In this document: positions 55,788-64,000 of the stretch, piece by piece | How positions within the stretch are numbered: position 1 is the stretch's first letter | Layout: the number at the start of each line of letters is the position of its first letter | Source of the DNA: Mycobacterium kiyosense | GTDB lineage: Bacteria > Actinomycetota > Actinomycetes > Mycobacteriales > Mycobacteriaceae | Reading direction: 5' to 3' | Assembly: GCA_021654635.1 (NCBI GenBank) | Contig: AP025179.1 | Span: 4,836,001-4,900,000, forward strand | DNA length: 64,000 bases | Position numbers and translations under genes: made by a program | The notes under the pieces: generated by a model | Database searches by the model: none | The model's input: only the letters and a program-made list of their open reading frames with translations | What the model was told of the DNA's origin: nothing

Positions 55788-57469
55788 CCGGCGGGTTTCC
55801 GGCGCGGTCTGCCACCGTCGTTGCGGGGCGCCCTCTTGTCGGACTGCCGGTCGGGCCGAAGGTTGATCAGCACACCCGAGATGCGGGTATTTTCAAGCTT
55901 TTTCAGCACCGCCCTGGGCAGCTTTGCCGGGAGTTCGACCATCGAGAAATCGGGTCCGATGGCGATATGACCGAAGTCGCTGCGGTGCAGACCCCCTTCG
56001 TTGGCGATGGCTCCCACGATCGCTCCCGGACCGATCTTGTGCCGCTTACCCACATCGATTCGGTAGGTGGTGAAAGGCTTTGTCTGCCTGGGCCTTTCGG
56101 TACGATCCTGCGGGCCTCGTTTTTCGCGATCGCGTCGCTCCGGCGGCGGGTCGGGCGCCAGCAGGAACGCCTCGCCGTCGCGGGACTGCAGCGCCAGCGC
56201 GGCGGCGATGTCGGCCATCGGAACGTCGTGCTCGCGTTCGTAATCCTCCACCAACCGCCGGAACAGCTCGATGCCCTGGCCGCCCAGCGCGCTGGTGATC
56301 GAGTCGGCGAACTTGGCGACCCGTTGTGCGTTGACATCCTCGACGGTGGGCAGCGCCGCCTCGGTGAGCGGCTGCCGGGTGGCCTTCTCGATCGCCTTGA
56401 GCAGGTGGCGTTCTCGTGGCGAGACGAACAGCAAGGCCGAACCTTTGCGTCCGGCGCGGCCGGTGCGCCCAATGCGGTGCACGTAGGACTCGGTGTCGTG
56501 CGGGATGTCATAGTTCAGCACGTGCGAGATGCGCTCCACATCCAGTCCGCGCGCCGCCACGTCGGTGGCGACCAGGATGTCGATGTTCCCATCCTTGAGT
56601 GCGGCGATGGTGCGCTCCCGCTGACCCTGCGGGATGTCACCGTTGATGGCGGCGGCGGAAAACCCTCGGGCACGCAGCTTTTCGGCGACCTCCTCGGTAG
56701 CCTGCTTGGTGCGCACGAAGACGATCATCGCCTCGAACGGCTCCACCTCGAGCACCCGCGTGAGCGCGTCCATCTTGCGCGGGCCCGCCACCTGGATGTA
56801 GCGCTGTGAAATATTCTCTGCGGTAGCGGTTTTCGCCTTCGAGGTGACTTCCAGCGGGTCATGCAGGTACTTGGTGGTGATCTTGCGGATGGCCGGCGGC
56901 ATGGTCGCTGAGAACAGGGCGACCTGCTTGTACTCCGGGGTCTCGGACAGGATGCGGTCCACCTCTTCGGCGAAGCCCATGGTGAGCATCTCGTCGGCCT
57001 CGTCGAGCACCAGGTAGTCCACCCGGGACAGGTCCAGCGTGCCGCGCTCGAGGTGGTCGATGACCCGGCCGGGGGTGCCGACCACTACCTGTGCGCCCCT
57101 GCGCAGCCCCGCCAGCTGGACGGTGTACGACGCCCCACCGTAGATGGGCAGCACGTTGAGCTGCGGCAGATGCGCCCCGTAGCGGCCGAAAGCCTCGGCC
57201 ACCTGCAGCGCCAGCTCCCTGGTAGGCGCTAGCACCAGCGCCTGAGTCGCCTTGCTGGTGGTGTCGATCTTGGACAGGATCGGGATCGCGAACGCCGCCG
57301 TCTTGCCGGTGCCGGTCTGGGCCAGCCCGACGACGTCGGTGCCGGCGAGCAACGCCGGAATGGTGGCCGCCTGGATGCCGGTCGGCGACTCGTAGCCGAC
57401 GTCTGCGATCGCCCGCAGGACCGACGGGTGAATCTGCAGGTCGGCGAAGGTTTCGGGAGGGGTGTCCAT
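55784..57469 (-). CDS. deaD: DEAD-box ATP-dependent RNA helicase DeaD/CsdA
   Basis: A 561-residue helicase. Motifs in order: Q motif GYESPTGIQAATIP, I AQTGTGKT, Ia PTRELALQ, Ib TPGRVID, II DEAD, III SAT, IV IVFVRTKQ, V ATDVAARGLDV, VI HRIGRTGRAGR. A C-terminal RNA-binding domain of the DbpA type (IGPGAIVGAIANEGGLHRSD, FSMVELPAKLP) and a basic tail follow. It unwinds RNA in ribosome assembly and cold adaptation. It is followed by the acyltransferase in one operon and lies downstream of a PE_PGRS gene, from which a strong terminator separates it. Confidence 0.96.
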   Translation of the reverse strand: MDTPPETFADLQIHPSVLRAIADVGYESPTGIQAATIPALLAGTDVVGLAQTGTGKTAAFAIPILSKIDTTSKATQALVLAPTRELALQVAEAFGRYGAHLPQLNVLPIYGGASYTVQLAGLRRGAQVVVGTPGRVIDHLERGTLDLSRVDYLVLDEADEMLTMGFAEEVDRILSETPEYKQVALFSATMPPAIRKITTKYLHDPLEVTSKAKTATAENISQRYIQVAGPRKMDALTRVLEVEPFEAMIVFVRTKQATEEVAEKLRARGFSAAAINGDIPQGQRERTIAALKDGNIDILVATDVAARGLDVERISHVLNYDIPHDTESYVHRIGRTGRAGRKGSALLFVSPRERHLLKAIEKATRQPLTEAALPTVEDVNAQRVAKFADSITSALGGQGIELFRRLVEDYEREHDVPMADIAAALALQSRDGEAFLLAPDPPPERRDREKRGPQDRTERPRQTKPFTTYRIDVGKRHKIGPGAIVGAIANEGGLHRSDFGHIAIGPDFSMVELPAKLPRAVLKKLENTRISGVLINLRPDRQSDKRAPRNDGGRPRRKPAG

Positions 57470-57548
57470 CGGTTAGGGAGTCTAGTGGTCGGTAAGCCGG
57501 CGCCGTCGGGCGCAGGAGGTTAGCGGCCGGTCGGCGGTGCGCAGCATG

Positions 57549-57588
57549 ACGCGGCTCCGGCCAGGCCGCAGCCCGGCCGGAGCCGCGT
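57549..57588 (-). terminator. Strong terminator hairpin after the PE_PGRS gene
   Basis: ACGCGGCTCCGGCC (57549-57562) pairs perfectly with GGCCGGAGCCGCGT (57575-57588) around a 12-base loop, starting eight bases past the PE_PGRS stop. No U run follows. The stem is one of the strongest in the window and should insulate deaD from PE_PGRS transcription. Confidence 0.7.
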
Positions 57589-57595
57589 TCCTCGG

Positions 57596-60500
57596 TTACG
57601 GGTGGTTGGCGCCGTTCATACCAGTGGGGTTGTTCTCGTAGATCGCGTTGTCGACCATGATCACGTCGGCCTCACCGCCGTTGCCACCCGTTCCGATGGT
57701 GGTGGCGTTGCCGCCGTTACCGCCGTTACCACCGTGGACTGTCTGGTTGACCAGGTGCGAGGAGTTGCCGGGATCCCCGCTGGGGGAGAGTGCCGCGATG
57801 ATGTTTCCGTCGGCCGGGCTCCCGCCGACACTGCCGGCACCGGTACCGGTGCCGCCGCTGCCGCCGGTGGCGCTACCGCTCGCGAAGGTGTTCTGACCCA
57901 GCGCGCTGATCCGGCTGGCACCGGGAGAGCCTGTGTTGCTCCCCGTTCCGCTGACATTGGCGCCGCCGCCGGTGCCGCCGTTGAGGCCGTCACCGCCCCG
58001 GCCGCCCTGCGACGTGCCCGTGGCCTCGGCGTTGGCCCCGCCGGCGGCGATGGACGCGCCTCCTCCGTTGCCACCGTGGCCACCCACAGTCCCGTTACTG
58101 GTGGCGTCGCCACCGGCCCCGCCGGTCGACGTACCATGAGCCGTCCCACCGGGGCCGCCCACCGAGATGTCGGGGCCGCCGCTGGGATTGACGACCACGG
58201 TCGTCTTGCCGCTCTGGATGTCGGACTGTCCACCCAGACCGCCGACGCTGCCGGTGCCGGTGCCCTTGCCGCCGGCACCGCCGGTTGAGTTTCCATATGA
58301 GGTGCCTTGCGGGCCGGCCTCGAGTTCGCCGAAGCCGCCTCGACCACCGGTCCCGCCGCTGACACCTGCTCCGCCTGTGCCGCCGGTTGCGACGGCCTGG
58401 AGCCCGGCGCCACCGATCGTGCCGCCGGCGACGGTCGTACTTCCCGTGCCGTCGACGACGACGAGGCCGGAACCGCCCGCGCCGCCGGTTCCGCCGGTGC
58501 CTGCGCCACCCTCGCCACCTTGGGCGGTCGCTCCGAAGATGGTGCCACCGTGAACCGTGCCGGTAGTGGGGTCGAAGCCAACGAGGGCCGCGCCGCCGCT
58601 TCCGCCGGTGCCGCCGCCGGTGCCGCTGCCGCCCAAACCACCCAAGGCATTGCTGTTGGTGATGTGCCCGCCGCCGCTAGCGGAGACGATGGCCGCGCCG
58701 CCGACCTGGCCCGCACCGCCGTTGCTACCGCCGGCACCGCCCTGGCCACCCTTGGCGGTGGTCCCACTGACGGAGCTGCCCGTATCGGACGCGGAGATAG
58801 TCGCGGCACCGCCACCGGCGCCCCCACCGGCGGCGGCGGTGCCGCTGCCGTCGCCGCCTCGACCACCGAGCCCGCCAATGGCAGAGCTGTCGTTGACCGT
58901 GCCGCCGCCGGCTGTGGTGATCTGCGCCGCTCCGCCGGCACCACCATTCCCGCCTTTGAAGCCATCACCGCCGGTGCCGCCGGCCCCGCCGCCGCCGCTT
59001 TCGATGTAGTTGCCGGACATGTTCTCGCCGGTGACATCGACTTCCTGGGCGGATCCGCCGTTGCCGCCGATGCCGCCAACGCCGTTGCCGCCCGCGCCGC
59101 CGGCGCCGCCGTTGCCGCCGTGAACGGTCATGTCAGTGGAGTGGGTGCCGTTCAGAGGTATCAGCCTGGCGACCGCACCGTCACCGCCATGTCCACCCAC
59201 GGCGCCGTTCGTGCCGTTGGCGCCGCCGTTTCCGCCGTTGCCGCCGATCGAGGTGCCGTTCACAATCTGTGTGCCGAGCGGACTGGTGTCGGTGTTGTTG
59301 GTGACCCACGCGTAACCCCCGTTACCGCCGCTGCCGCCGAGGCCGTCGCCGCCGTTGCCGCCAGCGGCGTGGCCGGTCGCAGAACCGTAAATACCGCCGA
59401 CCTGGGCATCGCCGGCCAGGCCACCGCTGGCATTGGACGCACTGGCGCCGCCGCCGTTACCACCGGTGGCAGTGCCGGACGCCGACCCGTCCAGCCCCGC
59501 AGAGAGCACCACCCCATAGCCGCCGGTGGCGCCGTGTCCGCCGTTGCTGGCATCGCCGCCGTTGCCGCCGGTCGCAAAACCGGAGGAGTTGCCACCGGTG
59601 ACACTCCCGTAGCCTGCCTGTACTTCGCCGCCGCTGCGGGCTGGGTTGTACGCGTTGCCGCCGACGCTGTCGGCGCCGGTGGCCTTGCCGCCGTTGCCTC
59701 CGGTGCCCGTGCCGCTCGCGGTGCCTCCGGCACTCGCATTCACGTCACCCAGGCCGCCGTAGCCGGCTGTGCCTCCGTCGACGCTGTCGCCGCCCCTGCC
59801 CCCGTTGCCGAAGCCGCTGGCGTGACTGTCCGCGCCGCGGGCCACGATCGCGCCCTGCCCGCCGGCACCGGCGGTGCCACCGGTGCCGAAGGCGTTGCCA
59901 CCGTCGCCGCCCTTCGCGGTACCGCCGGCGGTGCTGGTTGCGGTGTCGGCCCAAATGGTCGCGCTACCACCGGTCCCCCCGGTGCTGCCGGCCGCACTGG
60001 CGCTGCCGTCGCCGCCGTGCCCGCCGTAGCCGCCGGTCGCGGTACCGCTGACGGTGCCGGTGGGTCCCGAAATGAGGGCACCGCCGCCACCGCCGCCACC
60101 GCCGCCGCCGTAACCGGGGCCGGCTGCGGTACCGACCGCACCGGCACCACCCGATCCACCAATCTGTCCGGTCGCACCGCTACCGATGCCGGCACCGGTA
60201 CCGCCGGCCCCACCCGCGCCGCCGCTGCCGTTGGCGCCGCTGCCGTGACCGAGGCCACCCTTGCCGCCGGTACCGCCCGTTCCACCAGCCTGTGCCTCAT
60301 TTGCGCCACCGAAGCTGGGGTTGCTGAACTGGTTCTGGCCGGCGCCGCCCTTACCGCCGGCGCCGCCGGTGCCGCCGGTGCCGTTGACGCCACCGTCACC
60401 ACCCGTACCACCGTTGCCGCCGTGGCCCGCCTGTTGACCGGTACCACCGTCGGCGCCGGCACCGCCTTTCCCGCCATCCCCGCCGTGGCCGAACGCAGTG

Positions 60501-61816
60501 CCATTGCCGCCGGTGCCACCATTGCCGCCCGTGCCGGTGCCGCCGGCGCTGAAGGTGCCGGTTGCGCCGTCACCGCCATTACCCCCGTCGCCGCCGCTGG
60601 TGGCCGCGGCACCACCATGACCCGCCGATCCTGCAGTTCCGGTGCCGGCCAGCCCGCCGGTGCCCGCTGCGCCACCGGTCCCGCCAGTGGCGTGAGCGGT
60701 ACCGGCGTTGCCGCCGTTGCCGCCGTGACCGCCGTTGCCGGCGCTCAGGGCAGCGCTCCAATCGCCTGCCGCGCCGGCGCCACCCGTGCCGCCGATTCCA
60801 GCGTCACCGCCGTTACCGCCGCTGCCGCCGTCGCCATTGGCGCCCAGGGAGCCGAACAATCCGCCGGCGCCGCCCGCGGCACCCTTGCCGCCGTTGCCGG
60901 CGAGGCCGCCGTTACCACCGTCGCCGCCGTCGCTGCCGAGACCGGTACCGCCGCTGGCCCACGTGCCGGTCGTGCCGGTGGCGCCGGTGCCGCCCGCACC
61001 GCCGTCGCCGCCGACACCTCCCGCGCCGCCGGCACCGCCGGTGGAGAACAAGGCGCGTCCCGCGCCACCCACGCCACCGTCTCCGCCGAGACCGCCGTGC
61101 CCGCCATCTCCGCTGGTGCCGGCCGTGGTGACGCCGATGCTGCCGTTACCACCCGCACCGCCGACACCGCCCGCACCGCCGTTGCCCCACAGCAGGCCGC
61201 CCGCGCCACCGGCGCCGCCGGTCCCGCCGGACGTGCCGGCCGCGCCATTCGTCCCGGTCCAGCCGATTCCACCGGCCCCGCCGGCACCGCCGTGGCCGAA
61301 CAGGAATGCGGATCCACCGGCCCCGCCGGTGCCGGCGGCGGTGGTAGCCGTTCCGGCCACACCCGACCCGCCCTTGCCTCCGTTACCCCACAACCAACCG
61401 CCGTCGCCACCCTGCTGTCCTGTCCCGGCCGCGCCATCCGCACCGTCGCCGAACAGTGGACGCCCGGTCAGCGCCTGGCTTGGTCCGTTGATCAGGCCGG
61501 TCACCTCCTGGGCCAACGTGTCCAGCTGCGATGCCGCGGTCGCTTCGGTCAGCGAGTAGGCCCCGGCGCCGGAACCCAGCGTCTTCACGAACTGGTCATG
61601 GAACACCGACGCCTGCGCGCTGAGCGCCTGAAATTCCTGTCCGTAGGTGCCGAACAGCGCTGCTATCGCCGCCGACACCTCATCCGCGGCCGCGGCCGCA
61701 ACCTGGGACGTCGACCCCGCCGCCGCCGCTCTGGCGGCCTCGACCGCCGTGCCGATGTCGGTCAGATTTGTTGTTGCTGCAGACAATGCACTAGGCGAAA
61801 CCAACAGGTAAGACAT
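57596..61816 (-). CDS. PE_PGRS family protein
   Basis: A 1406-residue protein. ATG 61816 is chosen because the canonical PE start follows ([20 protein letters not shown]); an upstream in-frame extension lacks family support. The PE domain covers about residues 1-95, followed by the linker with [20 protein letters not shown] and then more than 1200 residues of Gly-Ala-rich PGRS repeats (GGxGG, GGAGGxGG, and GDGG). The second half becomes richer in Ser, Thr and Val with phrases such as [12 protein letters not shown], ending in a short non-repeat tail [19 protein letters not shown] proteins are exported by ESX-5 and exposed at the cell surface. M. tuberculosis has none at this place, to my recollection. 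Confidence 0.96.
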   Translation of the reverse strand: MSYLLVSPSALSAATTNLTDIGTAVEAARAAAAGSTSQVAAAAADEVSAAIAALFGTYGQEFQALSAQASVFHDQFVKTLGSGAGAYSLTEATAASQLDTLAQEVTGLINGPSQALTGRPLFGDGADGAAGTGQQGGDGGWLWGNGGKGGSGVAGTATTAAGTGGAGGSAFLFGHGGAGGAGGIGWTGTNGAAGTSGGTGGAGGAGGLLWGNGGAGGVGGAGGNGSIGVTTAGTSGDGGHGGLGGDGGVGGAGRALFSTGGAGGAGGVGGDGGAGGTGATGTTGTWASGGTGLGSDGGDGGNGGLAGNGGKGAAGGAGGLFGSLGANGDGGSGGNGGDAGIGGTGGAGAAGDWSAALSAGNGGHGGNGGNAGTAHATGGTGGAAGTGGLAGTGTAGSAGHGGAAATSGGDGGNGGDGATGTFSAGGTGTGGNGGTGGNGTAFGHGGDGGKGGAGADGGTGQQAGHGGNGGTGGDGGVNGTGGTGGAGGKGGAGQNQFSNPSFGGANEAQAGGTGGTGGKGGLGHGSGANGSGGAGGAGGTGAGIGSGATGQIGGSGGAGAVGTAAGPGYGGGGGGGGGGALISGPTGTVSGTATGGYGGHGGDGSASAAGSTGGTGGSATIWADTATSTAGGTAKGGDGGNAFGTGGTAGAGGQGAIVARGADSHASGFGNGGRGGDSVDGGTAGYGGLGDVNASAGGTASGTGTGGNGGKATGADSVGGNAYNPARSGGEVQAGYGSVTGGNSSGFATGGNGGDASNGGHGATGGYGVVLSAGLDGSASGTATGGNGGGASASNASGGLAGDAQVGGIYGSATGHAAGGNGGDGLGGSGGNGGYAWVTNNTDTSPLGTQIVNGTSIGGNGGNGGANGTNGAVGGHGGDGAVARLIPLNGTHSTDMTVHGGNGGAGGAGGNGVGGIGGNGGSAQEVDVTGENMSGNYIESGGGGAGGTGGDGFKGGNGGAGGAAQITTAGGGTVNDSSAIGGLGGRGGDGSGTAAAGGGAGGGAATISASDTGSSVSGTTAKGGQGGAGGSNGGAGQVGGAAIVSASGGGHITNSNALGGLGGSGTGGGTGGSGGAALVGFDPTTGTVHGGTIFGATAQGGEGGAGTGGTGGAGGSGLVVVDGTGSTTVAGGTIGGAGLQAVATGGTGGAGVSGGTGGRGGFGELEAGPQGTSYGNSTGGAGGKGTGTGSVGGLGGQSDIQSGKTTVVVNPSGGPDISVGGPGGTAHGTSTGGAGGDATSNGTVGGHGGNGGGASIAAGGANAEATGTSQGGRGGDGLNGGTGGGANVSGTGSNTGSPGASRISALGQNTFASGSATGGSGGTGTGAGSVGGSPADGNIIAALSPSGDPGNSSHLVNQTVHGGNGGNGGNATTIGTGGNGGEADVIMVDNAIYENNPTGMNGANHP

Positions 61817-62104
61817 TTGAGAGCCCCCATCCGAAATCTGCACGCTCAAGCCACCGCTCCGCTCCCGCCGCGGAGCTTTCAATGGATTAACTAGTGATTG
61901 CCAGAGCTCGGTGTGAGTTTTACACAGAAACTTTCGCAGTAGGTCATATTGAAAAAGTAATTTCAACAACTTTTCAGCCGCCGAACGACTCCACCTCATA
62001 TGACCGGTGGTCATCATCTGCGAGGCAGCAGCAACGCAGCACGGTCACACGCCACATGGTGGTACGGCCGCGCCTGCCACACCCGGCAGCCCGGTGCCGG
62101 TACG

Positions 62105-62695
62105 GTGCCCGATGTGTGGTCGCTCCGTTGTCGTGCCGCTGCACTGACAGCTTTGTCAGCCGCGGCGGGGGCCGCGACATTGGCTGGATGCGGCTCGGGG
62201 GACTCAACCGTCGCCAAGACGCCACAGGCCACAAAGCCCACCGCTGCGTCGGCTGTCACCACCGCGCCGACAGCCGCGGCGGGCCCGCCACCGAGCACTA
62301 GTGCGGCCCCGCCCGATCCCTGTGCAGTCAATCTGTCCGCACCCACCATCGCCAAGGTCGTCTCGGAACTACCCCGCGACCCGCGCAGCCAGCAGGCGTG
62401 GAACCCCGAACCGGTGGCCGGCAACTACAACGAGTGCGCCCAACTGTCGGCGGTGATCATCAAGGCCAACACCAACGCCGAGAATCCGACCACCCGGGCG
62501 GTGCTGTTCCATCTCGGCAAGTTCATCCCTCAGGGCGTCCCGGACACCTACGGGTTCAACGGGATCGACCCCGCGCAGAGCACCGGCGACACCGTTGCGC
62601 TGACCTACCCCAATGCGCTCGGGGTGGGCAGCGTGGTGAGGTTCCGGTGGAACGGCAGCGGCGTGGAGCTGATCGGCAACACCGGCGGCCGCTGA
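62105..62695 (+). CDS. lprE: Lipoprotein LprE
   Basis: A 196-residue lipoprotein. GTG 62105 is chosen, since it gives a short signal peptide (AAALTALSAAAGAATLAGCG) with lipobox LAGC. The mature part has a Pro/Ala-rich spacer and then DPCAVNLSAPTIAKVVSELP, NPEPVAGNYNECAQLSAVII and LGKFIPQGVPDTYGFNGID, as in M. tuberculosis LprE (Rv1252c). That protein is a surface-exposed antigen implicated in host-cell survival. It diverges from the PE_PGRS gene, with 288 bases between the starts. Confidence 0.9.
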   Translation: MPDVWSLRCRAAALTALSAAAGAATLAGCGSGDSTVAKTPQATKPTAASAVTTAPTAAAGPPPSTSAAPPDPCAVNLSAPTIAKVVSELPRDPRSQQAWNPEPVAGNYNECAQLSAVIIKANTNAENPTTRAVLFHLGKFIPQGVPDTYGFNGIDPAQSTGDTVALTYPNALGVGSVVRFRWNGSGVELIGNTGGR

Positions 62696-63294
62696 GCTGC
62701 CCGATCATCGCTCGGAGGACGCTCAACGGCGAGCGGATACTCCTCCCCTGACTCGCGCGCCACAGGTGATTGCCAACTAGGGACAGATGGGGCCGCCGGG
62801 TCGGGCTTGTCGGCGTCGCCTCGTGCTCCGTCGGCGGTGACGCAGGTAGTGCCGTAGCTGCGCCGGGTCCCTCCGGGATGCGACACACAAAGACGACGGC
62901 AAAGACGACTGCGCATCCCGCCACAGCTAGCGCGGACCCCACTCGCAGTAGCTTCCGAAAAATGGTGCGAACGGTTCTCGGCCTCGAGCTTTGCATCAAA
63001 TTATCTAAAGATTCCCGCCAGAACAGCTATTTGCTAACTCGAACCATAAGGATTTATGGAAGTACATATATGCATCAATATGCGAATGCAAGAACGCTTT
63101 TTACAAAGATACTGAATAGTTAAGCAGATGACTATTTAAATAGTAGTGCATTATTTGCCAGATGGCTGGCTGAATCACGTGGTGGCAACTGGGCATCGCG
63201 AGCCACCGCTGCGCGCGGCGCGACGACGACAAGCTGAGGCGACTCGGGGACGGAGCTAAGCGGCCACTGGCGTGGCCGTACGGCCTCTAGCCAA
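62696..63294. other. Synteny break: AT-rich intergenic region with a possible small membrane protein
   Basis: No firm gene. Bases 62990-63170 are strikingly AT-rich (TATTTAAATAGTAG and ATACATATATGCATC-like stretches) within a GC-rich genome. On the minus strand, a frame from ATG 62996 begins MQSSRPRTVRTIFRKLLRVG and has a hydrophobic segment (SALAVAGCAVVFAVVFVC), like a small single-helix membrane protein; it runs on into lprE, so its end is unclear. The AT-rich stretch just downstream of the partition-like genes could be foreign DNA or a junction. Confidence 0.4.
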
Positions 63295-63750
63295 TCAACG
63301 CAGGTCAGGGTAAGTCTGAACGATTGCCGCCATGACAAGCGCTTGCAGGCTCGTCGCCTCATCCGCCACGACCCGCTTGAGGGTACGGTGCATCGCCCGG
63401 GGCAAGTCGAGCGTGGTCCGCACACCACCGCCCGCGCCTCGATGAGTCACGGATGCGCGAGCCAACCCAACGGGATCCTTCAGCCCCAAATTGATAGCAG
63501 TACGGATGAGTTCGCCCATGGTCGTTTCCTGGTCTAACGCCCGACGCTTGAGTGCGGTACGCATCGTCTGCTGCAGGAGCAATGTGGTCCGCATGGCCTC
63601 GTGGCCCACCGGTGCTGGCATGGGTGTGAGCTGCGAAGCCTCGTCGTAGCCCTGAAATGCACTCGCCGCGCGCGCCGTGGCGGCCGCTCCGGTAGGCCGG
63701 CGGATCACGGCCTCCCGCACGGCTGCGGACATCGAAGACTTCTCCGTCAT
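63295..63750 (-). CDS. Double ribbon-helix-helix-like protein, probable partition partner
   Basis: A 151-residue protein. ATG 63750 overlaps the stop of the ParA-like gene (ATGA), so the two are coupled. After a flexible N-terminus of about 50 residues it has two similar units, residues 54-90 (RTTLLLQQTMRTALKRRALD) and 111-146 (RTTLDLPRAMHRTLKRVVAD). Each has a short polar strand followed by two helices, the pattern of a ribbon-helix-helix DNA-binding subunit. Two units in one chain could make a pseudo-dimer. Such small DNA-binding proteins pair with ParA ATPases in plasmid and mobile-element partition. The family call is by pattern only. Confidence 0.55.
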   Translation of the reverse strand: MTEKSSMSAAVREAVIRRPTGAAATARAASAFQGYDEASQLTPMPAPVGHEAMRTTLLLQQTMRTALKRRALDQETTMGELIRTAINLGLKDPVGLARASVTHRGAGGGVRTTLDLPRAMHRTLKRVVADEATSLQALVMAAIVQTYPDLR

Positions 63751-64000
63751 ACCGTCGCGGCCTTCCCGTCGGTCCACGCTGCAGCAATGAGTTCGTCGAA
63801 CACGTCGGCGTAGTCTCCCAAATCTTGCGGTATGTCGCGACCGAACGCACGCTCGATCGCACTGTGATGCCGTACCACGCTGTGCATGACCGGGGCGTTG
63901 GCAGCAATTAACGCCTGCGGCATTTCCACTGCCTCGACCTTCCGCGCATCCACCAGGGTCAGCAGTATCGTCGTGGGACGGTGCTGCGTGACGTCCAGCG
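63747..64000 (-). CDS. ParA-like partition ATPase, C-terminal part
   Basis: The gene enters from the right edge; 83 residues are visible, ending at TGA 63747-63749. The sequence LDVTQHRPTTILLTLVDARK, then MPQALIAANAPVMHSVVRHH and AFGRDIPQDLGDYADVFDEL fits the C-terminal part of the ParA/Soj family, where a Thr-Arg-type strand, a helix and a final VIPxRxxxxxAFG segment with LGDYADVxDEL occur. The Walker motifs lie outside the window. With the coupled downstream gene it suggests a small partition module. Confidence 0.55.
   Translation of the reverse strand, partial: LDVTQHRPTTILLTLVDARKVEAVEMPQALIAANAPVMHSVVRHHSAIERAFGRDIPQDLGDYADVFDELIAAAWTDGKAATV

Noticed and set aside
57596..61500. Regularly repeated DNA that could be mistaken for a CRISPR or tandem repeat array
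   Set aside because: The repeats are codon-phased Gly-Gly-x units of a PE_PGRS gene, with no constant repeat length or spacers.
58307..61894. A 1195-codon plus-strand frame opposite the PE_PGRS gene
   Set aside because: The PGRS repeat pattern gives open antisense frames; the product is a monotonous Ala/Gly/Thr polymer without a PE or other start domain.
1..64000. tRNA or rRNA genes
   Set aside because: I looked for cloverleaf-like arms and conserved rRNA segments in the spacers and saw none; a dedicated search with a tRNA covariance model would be decisive.

Overview
The window is chromosomal DNA of a Mycobacterium, most likely a slow grower: high GC, a complete mce/yrbE operon, a PE_PGRS gene, MPT51-, LpqH- and LprE-like exported proteins, several TetR regulators, cytochromes P450 and PknH-type kinases. 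From memory, about 38.2-62.7 kb follows the M. tuberculosis block Rv1266c to Rv1252c in reverse (pknH, amiB2, HIT protein, FAD monooxygenase, udgB, tap, FAD-linked oxidase, cyp130, TetR, acyltransferase, deaD, lprE), with genes lost or inserted. The species cannot be named from sequence alone.

Layout. 0-15.4 kb: lipid or sterol catabolism genes (enoyl-CoA hydratases, two acyl-CoA dehydrogenases, a P450-ferredoxin-aldehyde dehydrogenase operon, a Baeyer-Villiger-type monooxygenase, a heme-copper oxidase subunit III/IV pair, TetR regulators). An IS21-family element (7274-9985) sits inside the aldehyde dehydrogenase gene between 8-bp direct repeats; the displaced 3' end of the gene lies at 9986-10165. 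15.4-18.6 kb: small exported proteins. 18.6-30.3 kb, minus strand: yrbEA, yrbEB, mceA-F and two Mce-associated proteins, an ABC-type lipid importer. 31-34 kb: DUF305-like lipoprotein, TetR and a membrane protein. 34.3-40.1 kb: three tandem receptor Ser/Thr kinases, the outer two nearly identical in the kinase domain. 40.1-57.5 kb: the conserved block, in which an adenylyl cyclase gene seems reduced to a 45-codon remnant and a membrane GGDEF-EAL protein is present. 57.6-61.8 kb: a 1406-residue PE_PGRS protein. 62.7-64 kb: an AT-rich synteny break and a ParA-like/double ribbon-helix-helix pair.

How the genes fit together. Import (YrbE/Mce), oxygenation (P450 with ferredoxin, flavin monooxygenase), aldehyde oxidation and beta-oxidation enzymes lie close together, and similar TTGAG-N9-CTCA elements precede the P450 operon, the monooxygenase gene and the oxidase-subunit genes, with a related sequence in the mce promoter region. 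This suggests one locus for uptake and breakdown of a hydrophobic substrate; the substrate is unknown.

Caveat. About seventeen 1-2 base frameshifts, mostly in homopolymers, break otherwise well conserved genes. All clear cases lie before about 44 kb. Many are probably sequence errors; this was judged by eye only.
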